Shown here: positions 27,101-34,190 of the stretch, piece after piece
Position numbering within the stretch: position 1 is the stretch's first letter
How the letters are laid out: each line of letters starts with the position of its first letter
From: Cycloclasticus sp.
Lineage (GTDB): Bacteria; Pseudomonadota; Gammaproteobacteria; Methylococcales; Cycloclasticaceae
Direction of reading: 5' to 3'
DNA length: 34,271 nucleotides
NCBI GenBank assembly: GCA_018066825.1
Contig: JAGPVU010000177.1
Location: forward strand, 1-34,271
Program-made: the position numbers and the translations under genes
The notes under the pieces: model-generated
Told to the model about the DNA's origin: nothing
The model's input: the letters and a program-made list of their open reading frames with translations, nothing else
The model's database searches: none

Positions 27101-28052
27101 TCGTCGTAACAGCATAAAAAAACCCCTGCAGAATTTTAATCTGCGATCTTATATTCGTATTCACTTACACACTTTTTTTGCGAGTCTCGGCCGTTTTTAT
27201 CGCGCACCGTTTAACTTTATGATGACTGTTAGCGTTATCGCCATCACACTATCCTTGCCCTCTGGCTTGTTAGTATCGATTACCAATTTAAAGTCGTTAA
27301 GCGACCAAATTGACCTGAATAATAACATTTCAATATTCTTACAACAAAGCGTCACTTTTCAGCAAGCGGTGGATTTAAGCCAATTACTGGAAAACGACGA
27401 TAAAATTGCCAATACAACACTGATTAGCAAGCAAGATGCCTTACAGGAGTTTCGTCAATACAGTGGTTTTGGCGCCGCTATTCGTGTTCTCAACGACAAC
27501 CCCTTGCCGCATGTCATTCAAATAACACCTATAGCCAACGTAAACAATTCAACACAACTACAGCAATTAGTTACACAACTTGAACAACAGCCGTCCATCC
27601 AACTTGTACAAATGGATATGGGCTGGTTATCACGCTTACAAGGGATTTTAGATATTGCGCAACGCGCGGTCATTCTTATCACCGTATTATTAGGTTTTGC
27701 TGTGCTACTAATTGTGAGTAACACCATTCGTTTAGAACTACAAAACAGGCGTGATGAAATTGATATTACTCGTCTAGTGGGTGCTACTCGATCTTTTATT
27801 ATGCGGCCTTTTATTTACAGTGGTTTTTGGTACGGTTTTTTGGGTGGGGTATTGGCCTGCATTTTAGTCAACTTATCGGTTTGGTTGCTTGACGGCCCGT
27901 CGAGCTCACTTGCTCAGCTATACAGCAGTTCGTTTACTATCGATTATATGACTATCAGCCACGCGCTGTTATGGGTGCTTTTTTCTATCTTATTAGGCAT
28001 CGTCGGTTCTTGGATCGTGGTGAGCCGCTACCTGAGTGAACTAGAACGCTGA
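27093..28052 (+). CDS. ftsX: Cell-division protein FtsX
   Basis: FtsX is the membrane subunit of FtsEX. The 319-residue protein has four membrane segments (about 40-65, 190-215, 240-265 and 285-310) with a large periplasmic loop after the first. Family features include VSVIAITLSLPSGL, SIFLQQSVT, the cytoplasmic ELQNRRDEIDITRLVGATRSFI (two parts) and FIYSGFWYGFLGG. An upstream GTG at 27075 is also in frame, but the ATG at 27093 overlaps the ftsE stop by 8 bases and gives the expected N-terminus, so I use it. Confidence 0.95.
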   Translation: MANRRNSIKKPLQNFNLRSYIRIHLHTFFASLGRFYRAPFNFMMTVSVIAITLSLPSGLLVSITNLKSLSDQIDLNNNISIFLQQSVTFQQAVDLSQLLENDDKIANTTLISKQDALQEFRQYSGFGAAIRVLNDNPLPHVIQITPIANVNNSTQLQQLVTQLEQQPSIQLVQMDMGWLSRLQGILDIAQRAVILITVLLGFAVLLIVSNTIRLELQNRRDEIDITRLVGATRSFIMRPFIYSGFWYGFLGGVLACILVNLSVWLLDGPSSSLAQLYSSSFTIDYMTISHALLWVLFSILLGIVGSWIVVSRYLSELER

Positions 28053-28078
28053 TAAGCCGACCTTTTACATTCTTTTCA

Positions 28079-28109
28079 TTGACACAATCTTTTGAACTTT
28101 TGCTATAAT
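28079..28109 (+). promoter_or_regulatory. Sigma70 promoter of rpoH with extended -10
   Basis: TTGACA (28079-28084) and TATAAT (28104-28109) both match consensus. The spacer is 19 bases, longer than ideal, but a TG at 28101-28102 makes an extended -10 (TGCTATAAT), which compensates. The predicted start of transcription is near 28115-28118, about 60 bases before the rpoH ATG and inside the CIRCE element. Confidence 0.75.
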
Positions 28110-28120
28110 TAGCACTCTTA
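28094..28120 (+). promoter_or_regulatory. Possible sigmaE promoter of rpoH
   Basis: GAACTT (28094-28099), 16 bases, then TCTTA (28116-28120) resembles the sigmaE consensus GAACTT-N16-TCTGA at four of five -10 positions. E. coli rpoH has a sigmaE promoter with the same spacing. It overlaps the sigma70 -10 and CIRCE, so part of the match could be chance. Confidence 0.4.
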
Positions 28121-28135
28121 TATGGCGAGTGCTAG
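28109..28135 (+). promoter_or_regulatory. CIRCE operator (HrcA-binding site) at the rpoH promoter
   Basis: TTAGCACTC (28109-28117), nine bases, then GAGTGCTAG (28127-28135). The CIRCE consensus is TTAGCACTC-N9-GAGTGCTAA, so 17 of 18 arm positions match and the spacer is exact. The left arm starts at the last base of the -10 box, so bound HrcA would cover the transcription start. The same repeat would form a hairpin at the 5' end of the rpoH mRNA. HrcA is a GroEL-dependent repressor; its gene is not in this window. Confidence 0.9.
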
Positions 28136-28164
28136 ACTCTAAATGTGATAGCACGATGATAAAT

Positions 28165-28170
28165 GGGAGG
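28165..28170 (+). promoter_or_regulatory. Ribosome-binding site of rpoH
   Basis: GGGAGG lies 6 bases before the ATG at 28177. This fixes the rpoH start and rules out the in-frame GTG at 28129, which lies inside the CIRCE element. Confidence 0.85.
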
Positions 28171-28176
28171 GATAAT

Positions 28177-29046
28177 ATGACTTATGCACTTACAGTACCA
28201 GCTAACTTGTCGGCCGGTTCTTTGGATGCCTATATTGCATCCGTTTCTTCTGCGCCTCTTTTAACCGCCGAAGAAGAAAAATCCTTAGCCTTTCGCTTAC
28301 ACAACGATAATGACTTAGAAGCCGCGCGCACGCTAATCTTATCTCATATGCGCTATGTCATCCATATTGCTAGAAGCTACAGTGGCTATGGTTTAGCCCT
28401 ACCCGACCTTATTCAAGAAGGTAGCATCGGTTTAATGAAGGCAGTTAAACGCTTTGACCCCGAGATGGGCGTACGCTTAGTGTCGTATGCGGTACATTGG
28501 ATTAAATCTGAAATCCACGAGTTTGTTATTAAAAACTGGCGCATTGTTAAAATTGCCACCACTAAGGCTCAACGTAAACTGTTTTTCAACCTTAGAAAAC
28601 ATAAACGCGGGCTGACTTGGTTAAATGAATCAGAAGCGGGTGCTATTGCCAATGACCTGGGCGTCGACAAATCAGCCGTTTATGAGATGGAAAAACGCTT
28701 AAGTAATCACGATATGGCGTTTGACGGCCATCAAGACGACAATGCTGACAGCGACGAATTAGTACACACACCAGCGAGCTTTGTCACTGATGAAGAGCAC
28801 GACCCTGCGCGCATCGTTGAAGACAATGTAGAAGAGTCACGTAATAGTGCTCAATTACAAGCTGCTCTGAATCGCCTGGATGACCGAAGCCGGTCAATTT
28901 TGTCAGAACGTTGGTTGAGTGATGAAAAGTCTACTCTGCACGAACTTGCTGATAAATATCAAGTCTCGGCAGAACGTATTCGCCAGCTCGAAAAAAATGC
29001 TATGAACAAAATTAAGCAGCAATTATTGGAGTTTCAGCCGAGTTAA
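28177..29046 (+). CDS. rpoH: RNA polymerase heat-shock sigma factor RpoH (sigma-32)
   Basis: RpoH directs RNA polymerase to heat-shock promoters for chaperones and proteases. The 289-residue protein is of normal length. Seen: the N-terminal SLDAYIASVSSAPLLTAEEE, region 2 (SHMRYVIHIARSYSGYGLALPDLIQEGSIGLMKAV, in parts; LVSYAVHWIKSEIHEFVI), the RpoH box QRKLFFNLRK (about residue 131), which separates it from other group-3 sigmas, and region 4 (ALNRLDDRSRSILSERWLSD; TLHELADKYQVSAERIRQLE). It follows ftsX but has its own promoter region with a consensus -10, a CIRCE operator and a possible sigmaE promoter. The stop codon lies in a 9-bp hairpin. Confidence 0.97.
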   Translation: MTYALTVPANLSAGSLDAYIASVSSAPLLTAEEEKSLAFRLHNDNDLEAARTLILSHMRYVIHIARSYSGYGLALPDLIQEGSIGLMKAVKRFDPEMGVRLVSYAVHWIKSEIHEFVIKNWRIVKIATTKAQRKLFFNLRKHKRGLTWLNESEAGAIANDLGVDKSAVYEMEKRLSNHDMAFDGHQDDNADSDELVHTPASFVTDEEHDPARIVEDNVEESRNSAQLQAALNRLDDRSRSILSERWLSDEKSTLHELADKYQVSAERIRQLEKNAMNKIKQQLLEFQPS

Positions 29047-29056
29047 AAACTCGGCT
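29036..29056. terminator. Perfect hairpin over the rpoH stop, possible terminator
   Basis: AGCCGAGTT (29036-29044) and AACTCGGCT (29048-29056) pair perfectly over 9 bp with a 3-base loop. It lies between convergent genes and includes part of the rpoH stop codon. There is no clear T-run on either side, so it may be a weak terminator or an mRNA 3'-end stabiliser. Confidence 0.45.
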
Positions 29057-29067
29057 ATCTGCTCTGC

Positions 29068-29598
29068 TTATCTGACAGGGGCTTTTAGCTGCAGGGTTAA
29101 CTGCTTATCTTTTTGTAGTAGATCAAGGTGTTTAAGAAAACTCATACCCAATAACACCTGATCACCTTCCATGTGCGGGTTAATGTGCGCAGCTATATTT
29201 CGCAACTCAATAGACCCCAACTTAACCGTATCTAAAGTGACGCGGTACACCACGATATCACCGTTTGCTGTACGTGCTCGTTCAGCGCGGCCTTCAGTTA
29301 AATTCAAGGCCTTTGCCAACTTACCAGGGATACTGAGCTTAGTCGCCCCTGTATCGAGTATAAAGGTTGTCCAGTGACCATTAATTTTTCCATCAGCGAT
29401 ATAATGCCCTTGCCGATTTTGTATTAGCGTTACCTCAGCACTTCCATCTGCTGTGTAAACCGCCTCAGGCCTTTCATTTGGGTTAGTCCGTTTATCAAGG
29501 TAGCGATCAAAGCCAATAACCAGCATGGCTAGAAAACCAATCCAAGCAAGCGATACCATTATTTGACTAATTTTATTACCCGACCGAAGTGATTTCAT
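29068..29598 (-). CDS. Retropepsin-like aspartic protease, membrane-anchored
   Basis: This 176-residue protein has one N-terminal membrane helix (about 11-28) and a domain with the single-copy aspartic protease motif FILDTGATKLSIPGKLA (DTGAT about 80-84) and a later VLLGMSFLKHLDLL (about 151-164). These are the usual landmarks of the clan AA bacterial family typically annotated as retropepsin-like. Such proteins act as homodimers, each supplying one Asp. The catalytic domain probably faces the periplasm. The substrate is unknown. It is convergent with rpoH and separated from ctaB by a 117-base gap in which I see no gene. Confidence 0.85.
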   Translation of the reverse strand: MKSLRSGNKISQIMVSLAWIGFLAMLVIGFDRYLDKRTNPNERPEAVYTADGSAEVTLIQNRQGHYIADGKINGHWTTFILDTGATKLSIPGKLAKALNLTEGRAERARTANGDIVVYRVTLDTVKLGSIELRNIAAHINPHMEGDQVLLGMSFLKHLDLLQKDKQLTLQLKAPVR

Positions 29599-29715
29599 AA
29601 GTAACCGTATGATTACCTCTTACAGTTATTACGCTTAATAGTAGAAATGTGAAGCCTTGTGAGCAATAACACTGTTTTAAATAGCCTTAATCATTGCGCC
29701 TAATATTGTTTGATT

Positions 29716-30612
29716 TCAATATTTAACGTAATGGTCTATCAATAAAACAGCGAACAATACCATTAAATATACAATTGAGTATTTAAACGCTTTCATCGCA
29801 ATCACGTCATCAGCCGTTCTTTTTAACAAGATAGCGTAATATAAAAACCCCAAGCCTAAACCAATTGCAGCAACTAAATACAGCAAGCCACTCATCCCTG
29901 TCAAATAGGGCAACAGTGTGACCAAAAGTAATAGCACGGTATAAAACACAATGTGCAAGCGGGTAAAGTCAGCTCCATGTGTGACCGGTAACATGGGAAT
30001 GTCTGCCTTGGCATACTCGTCACGTCTCGCCACCGCTAGCGCCCAGAAATGTGGCGGTGTCCAAATAAAAATAATTAAAAATAACAATAAGGCGTATGGG
30101 TCGATGGTCCCTGTTACTGCACACCAGCCAAGTACCGGCGGAGCAGCACCGGCAGCACCACCAATAACAATATTTTGTGGTGTCGCGTGTTTAAGGTAGA
30201 CGGTATAAACCACTGCGTATCCAATTAACGATAAAAAAGTTAAAAAAGCTGTTAATTCATTAACCAGAAACACCAAAATCAGCATCGCTATAATGCCCAG
30301 TGTAAAGGCAAACCCAAGCACTTGTTTACCCGTTAGGTCACCATGAGGTAATGGTCGACCTTGGGTGCGCGCCATTTTTGCATCGTACTTCTGATCCAAA
30401 AAATGATTAATCGCCGCAGCCGATGAAGCAGCCATGCCAATACCAAGGGTGCCAAAAATCAAAGGTTGCCACGGCACCATACCGGGAACTGCCAAAAACA
30501 TGCCAACAACCGCAGTAAATACGATAAGCATAACGACCTTTGGTTTACACAGCTCGTAATAACTTGCCCAACTTACGTGCTTTACCGGCTGATTGATAAT
30601 TTGTTCTGTCAA
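29716..30612 (-). CDS. ctaB: Protoheme IX farnesyltransferase (heme O synthase)
   Basis: This membrane enzyme attaches a farnesyl group to heme b to make heme O, the first step toward heme A. The 298-residue protein has about nine hydrophobic segments, the prenyl-diphosphate-binding [21 protein letters not shown] region (NxxxD and RTxxRP, about 69-89 in parts), and a second Asp-rich segment around [18 protein letters not shown] (about 196-213). It lies 13 bases after ctaA, so both heme A steps are co-expressed. The name cyoE is also used; ctaB fits because the operon serves an aa3-type oxidase. Confidence 0.95.
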   Translation of the reverse strand: MTEQIINQPVKHVSWASYYELCKPKVVMLIVFTAVVGMFLAVPGMVPWQPLIFGTLGIGMAASSAAAINHFLDQKYDAKMARTQGRPLPHGDLTGKQVLGFAFTLGIIAMLILVFLVNELTAFLTFLSLIGYAVVYTVYLKHATPQNIVIGGAAGAAPPVLGWCAVTGTIDPYALLLFLIIFIWTPPHFWALAVARRDEYAKADIPMLPVTHGADFTRLHIVFYTVLLLLVTLLPYLTGMSGLLYLVAAIGLGLGFLYYAILLKRTADDVIAMKAFKYSIVYLMVLFAVLLIDHYVKY

Positions 30613-30625
30613 AATTAAACCCTAT

Positions 30626-31600
30626 TTAATATCTATTTTGTTTTAACCTGAAGTTGACGTACACCATACTCAATAACAACAGTGCTGCAATGCCATTATG
30701 CGCTACAGCTATGCTGAGTGGCAAACTCAAGACTACGTTTAAAATACCTAACATGACTTGTGTACATAATAGCGTTAGCAATATGCCCCCTTCTTTACGC
30801 GCACGCACCTTAAATAACTTTGCCGCTAAATAAGCCAATATGATCGTGGTGACGATGGCACCCAACCGGTGCACCCAATGTATCGCAGCGCGCGCTTCAT
30901 TGCTGAGTACGCCAAATTCATAATCAACGCCTAAGCCTCGCCATAGTACGAAACCCTCACTGTAATCAAGTGATGGGGTCCAGTTGCCCGCAAAGCACGC
31001 CGGAAAATCAGGGCAGGCTAGGGCTGCATAATTGGTACTAGTCCATCCGCCTAGTGCAATTTGGGCGATCAATACAACCAAGCCTAACTTGGCTAAACTC
31101 TTTACACTGTTATCCGTCTGACTGACCAATAAGCGTTTATTGTTAAGCCGTAATAACAACCAAAAGAGCAAGCTTAATGTCGCTAAACCTCCCAGCAAAT
31201 GGCTGACTACGATGGCGGGTTTAACCAGCAAGGTCACCGTCCACATGCCTAAGGCACCTTGAAACACAACCAGCAAAAACAGGCTAATTGTCAAGCCGCG
31301 CTGGCCTAACAAAGGCCGTCGCCATGCTATCACCATTAAAATTAGAATTACCAGACCCAAGCCACTGGCAAAATAGCGATGGATCATTTCTTTCCAAGCT
31401 TTAGAGGCTTCAAATGGGCGCTCTGAAAAGGCCTCATTAGCTTTTAATACCTCATCATGCCCCTCTTCAATAATGAGGTTACCGTAACAACCTGGCCAAT
31501 CAGGGCAACCTAGGCCCGCATCAGACAAACGTACATAAGCACCTAATACCACGACAAATAAAGCCAGTAAAATTGCAAAAATGGTTAGCTTTCTAAACAT
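30626..31600 (-). CDS. ctaA: Heme A synthase (COX15/CtaA)
   Basis: CtaA oxidises the C8 methyl of heme O to give heme A for cytochrome aa3. This 324-residue membrane protein has about eight helices. The conserved heme-ligand His residues are visible in MIHRYFASG, VSHLLGG, HWVHRLGA and AHNGIAA. It has the two Cys-pair loops GLGCPDWPGCYG (about 30-41) and ACPDFPACF (about 195-203). It begins 4 bases after the SCO-like gene and ends 13 bases before ctaB. Confidence 0.95.
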   Translation of the reverse strand: MFRKLTIFAILLALFVVVLGAYVRLSDAGLGCPDWPGCYGNLIIEEGHDEVLKANEAFSERPFEASKAWKEMIHRYFASGLGLVILILMVIAWRRPLLGQRGLTISLFLLVVFQGALGMWTVTLLVKPAIVVSHLLGGLATLSLLFWLLLRLNNKRLLVSQTDNSVKSLAKLGLVVLIAQIALGGWTSTNYAALACPDFPACFAGNWTPSLDYSEGFVLWRGLGVDYEFGVLSNEARAAIHWVHRLGAIVTTIILAYLAAKLFKVRARKEGGILLTLLCTQVMLGILNVVLSLPLSIAVAHNGIAALLLLSMVYVNFRLKQNRY

Positions 31601-31604
31601 GGCT

Positions 31605-32195
31605 TTACCCTATTTGTGAGGCCTTAAATAAAAGTTTTAAGTCCTTTTGTATCCCATACGGATCTGCTTGTTGTTGATACTTCATCATGATATTACCTAA
31701 TGGATCTAGTAAAATCATATCACCATCATTCAACCCTGCAATCAGCGTCTTCAGCTTAGCTATGTGCTCTTCTGTCCAAGGTAGTACAGTAAGCCCACCA
31801 TCTTGTGAAAACAGCGCTTGCGCTGCATCAGAACCAGATCCGCCGTTATCAAAGAAAACGCGTTTCAAACGGTCAGAATCTTTATTCAATAAGATGTTCA
31901 GTTGATGCAGTAACTTAACAGACTCAATGCATCCGCTATCGCAACGCCCATCAAGATCGAGGTGGACAAGAACCCAGCGACCCTTTAAATGTTGCAACCC
32001 TTCTTCAGTTGCTTGATTAACAAAATTTTGAATCTGAGATGGAATGGCAGGGGATATTAACTCACCATAGTTTTTAGTCTTACTTCCTTCCAGAAGTTGA
32101 GGGTTTTGATAAACAAACCAAGCCGACAAAACCGGCAACGCAAACAAGGTTGTAATAAAAATCAGTTTTAATCTATTTTTCGTTAATGTTTTCAT
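31605..32195 (-). CDS. SCO/thioredoxin-like protein of the cytochrome oxidase cluster
   Basis: This 196-residue protein has one N-terminal membrane anchor (about 10-29) and a periplasmic domain that looks thioredoxin-like: GRWVLVHLDLDGRCDSGCIE (about 72-91), with Cys85 and Cys89 in CxxxC, and a C-terminal MILLDPLGNIMMKY strand. CxxxC is the copper or thiol site of SCO proteins, but the distal conserved His is not evident. The same position in the pseudomonad cox cluster holds a similar uncharacterised protein. It overlaps surf1 by 4 bases. A role in CuA assembly or thiol reduction is likely from context, not proven by sequence. Confidence 0.7.
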   Translation of the reverse strand: MKTLTKNRLKLIFITTLFALPVLSAWFVYQNPQLLEGSKTKNYGELISPAIPSQIQNFVNQATEEGLQHLKGRWVLVHLDLDGRCDSGCIESVKLLHQLNILLNKDSDRLKRVFFDNGGSGSDAAQALFSQDGGLTVLPWTEEHIAKLKTLIAGLNDGDMILLDPLGNIMMKYQQQADPYGIQKDLKLLFKASQIG

Positions 32196-32905
32196 GTTTT
32201 CTTAGTTTTAGTTTTAATGGTTACAACAAAATATATAATCAACCAAGTTAGCGCCAAGGCAAACCACTGAAACGCATAGCCATGGTGTTTTTCTGGTCCC
32301 ATTTCAAATAACGTCCATTCACGTTCATAGCCGTATAACTCATCATTATTTAATAATACTTGATAAGGCATAACAGCATAACCTAAACGCTCGGACACCT
32401 TGGCTAAATTAATCGTTTGCACAACCGCCGGCCAGCCTTTAGATAACACGTCAGCACCTTCTAGCGCAATACCAACACTTGGAAAATGGTCTAGCCTACC
32501 GTTTACCGATAGCTCAACTGTGTTGACTTTAACATCTGGTAAGGTGTTTCGATCATCACCTAAGGGAAGCCAACCTCTGTTTAGTAAAATAGCGCTGTTA
32601 TTGCTTAGCTTAATAGGCGTTAAAACGAAGTATCCCGCACGCCCTTGTTTAATTTGGTTATCAATCAATATTTGTTGATCAGCATCTATTGTGCCAGACA
32701 CAGTCACTGGTAGATAACGTAACTGTTGTTTGTTGATACGCACTGACTCTATTGCGACCGGTGCTAACTGTACACGCGCCGCTTGTAAATCTAACAACGC
32801 TTGCTTTTGTTCGGCTCGGTCTAATTGCCAATAGCCTAAGCCCAACAATAAACCCAGCACTAAAACAGCCAAAAGCGTTAAAATGAAATTAAATTTAAAC
32901 TGCAT
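32192..32905 (-). CDS. SURF1-family cytochrome oxidase assembly protein
   Basis: This 237-residue protein has the SURF1 layout: an N-terminal helix (about 5-26), a periplasmic domain and a C-terminal helix (about 210-230). Family features include LGLGYWQLDRAEQKQALL near the start, YLPVTVSGTID, RAGYFVLTPI, ILLNRGWLPLG (about 106-116) and YAFQWFALALTWLIIY at the end. SURF1 helps place heme A in subunit I. Its 3' end overlaps the SCO-like gene by 4 bases. It diverges from the DUF2909 gene across a 70-base gap. Confidence 0.93.
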   Translation of the reverse strand: MQFKFNFILTLLAVLVLGLLLGLGYWQLDRAEQKQALLDLQAARVQLAPVAIESVRINKQQLRYLPVTVSGTIDADQQILIDNQIKQGRAGYFVLTPIKLSNNSAILLNRGWLPLGDDRNTLPDVKVNTVELSVNGRLDHFPSVGIALEGADVLSKGWPAVVQTINLAKVSERLGYAVMPYQVLLNNDELYGYEREWTLFEMGPEKHHGYAFQWFALALTWLIIYFVVTIKTKTKKT

Positions 32906-32975
32906 AAACTAAAGCTGCCATTGCTTATTTACTTGCATTTATTCAACCATAGTAAACATTAGCTGAGATCACCAC

Positions 32976-33251
32976 ATGCCACCTATCATTAAATATCTCG
33001 TTGTTTTTATCTTATTTTTAATAATTTACCAATTATTTAGGGCGTTTTATCACCTAAGCAATACCAAATCAAAACCCAAAGAGGTCGTTAAATCCTTGGT
33101 TATTCGAATTGGTCTCTCAATCGCATTATTTATTGCTCTAATTTTAGCAGCCAGTTTTGACCTTATTAAACCACACGGCGTTGTACCTCATTCGCCATCA
33201 CTACCACAATCAAATGGAAACGAGATCAATAAAAAAGGCGCTACACAGTAG
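32976..33251 (+). CDS. Twin-transmembrane DUF2909-like protein
   Basis: This 91-residue protein has two membrane helices (about 5-24 and 45-65) separated by a basic linker (STKSK PKE region) and a polar C-terminal tail. The position between surf1 and subunit III, on the opposite strand, is where DUF2909 (twin transmembrane) genes sit in other gammaproteobacterial cox clusters. The tail is longer than I recall for the family. Its function is unknown. The stop codon falls inside a terminator hairpin shared with the convergent ctaE. Confidence 0.8.
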   Translation: MPPIIKYLVVFILFLIIYQLFRAFYHLSNTKSKPKEVVKSLVIRIGLSIALFIALILAASFDLIKPHGVVPHSPSLPQSNGNEINKKGATQ

Positions 33252-33261
33252 CGCCTTTTTT
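33231..33261. terminator. Bidirectional intrinsic terminator between DUF2909 and ctaE
   Basis: GGCGCTAC (33237-33244), loop ACA, GTAGCGCC (33248-33255), with six A before and six T after. It gives a hairpin plus T-run on both strands, serving the convergent genes. The DUF2909 stop lies in the right arm. Confidence 0.92.
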
Positions 33262-33276
33262 AAAAAGCAAGGCGAA

Positions 33277-34140
33277 CTACAGCCAGTAAACAAATATAAA
33301 TAAGCCTAACCAAACAACATCAACAAAGTGCCAATACCAAGCAGCCGCTTCGAATGCAAAGTGATTTTCTGGCGTAAAGTGCCCTTTAATACTGCGAATT
33401 AGCATAACCAACAACATGATGGCGCCAACGGTTACGTGAAAACCATGGAAACCTGTCAACATATAAAAAGTAGAACCGTAAACACCTGAGCCCATTGTCA
33501 AATTGAGTTCATTGTAACCATGGCTATATTCTAAGACTTGTAAACCAACAAAAATAAAGCCGAGTAAAACTGTAGCCGCCAAACCCATAATTAACTGTTT
33601 ACGGTTATTGGCAACCAATCCCCAATGTGCCCACGTTACAGTGGCACCACTGATCAAAAGAATGAAGGTATTAATCGCAGGAAGACCCCATGCGCCCATT
33701 TTTTGATACTCGCCGCCCACCGCAGCTGGACCATTAGTTGGCCAAACAGCTTCGAAACCACTCCATATAAACTCATTAGTAGATGCACCCGAACCCTCTC
33801 CTGCCAACCAAGGCACCGAGAATACACGGATATAATAAAGTGCCCCGAAAAACGCGGCAAAAAACATGACCTCGGAGAAAATAAACCAGATCATCCCCAT
33901 ACGGAAAGACACGTCTTCTAATTTTTTGTAGGTGCCAGATTCACTTTCATCGATCACGTCACCAAACCAACCAAACATCATATAAACCAGTACTAAAAAC
34001 CCAATAATCATGACATTGGCTGCCATGCTATTACCATTTAATTGGCCAGCAAATCCGCCTAAAAACAGGGTCAAGCCAATCGAACCAACAATTGGCCATT
34101 TAGCATCGTGAGGAACGTAATACGCGTTTTCTGAAGACAT
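33277..34140 (-). CDS. ctaE: Cytochrome c oxidase subunit III
   Basis: Subunit III is a membrane component of aa3-type cytochrome c oxidase that stabilises proton pumping. The 287-residue protein has seven hydrophobic helices. Family motifs: AYYVPHDAKWPIVGSIGL, FGWFGDVIDESESG, GMIWFIFSEVMFFAAFFGALYY (in parts, about 81-103), ISGATVTWAHWGL, GSTFYMLTGFHGFHVTVGAI (about 225-244) and the closing AAAWYWHFVDVVWLGLFIFVYWL (in parts). It faces the DUF2909 gene across a shared terminator and lies 50 bases downstream of a partial gene at the right edge. Other names are coxC and coIII. Confidence 0.96.
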   Translation of the reverse strand: MSSENAYYVPHDAKWPIVGSIGLTLFLGGFAGQLNGNSMAANVMIIGFLVLVYMMFGWFGDVIDESESGTYKKLEDVSFRMGMIWFIFSEVMFFAAFFGALYYIRVFSVPWLAGEGSGASTNEFIWSGFEAVWPTNGPAAVGGEYQKMGAWGLPAINTFILLISGATVTWAHWGLVANNRKQLIMGLAATVLLGFIFVGLQVLEYSHGYNELNLTMGSGVYGSTFYMLTGFHGFHVTVGAIMLLVMLIRSIKGHFTPENHFAFEAAAWYWHFVDVVWLGLFIFVYWL

Positions 34141-34190
34141 ATAGTTACCTATTTCAGTTTAATTTTTTAATTAACAAGTTATCTACTTTG

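Noticed and set aside
28129-28176. Longer rpoH start at a GTG
   Set aside because: The codon lies inside the CIRCE arm and downstream of the predicted start of transcription by only a few bases; the ATG at 28177 has GGGAGG at ideal spacing and gives the normal N-terminus.
33625-33921. 98-codon open frame opposite subunit III
   Set aside because: It is antisense to highly conserved ctaE and has no family resemblance.
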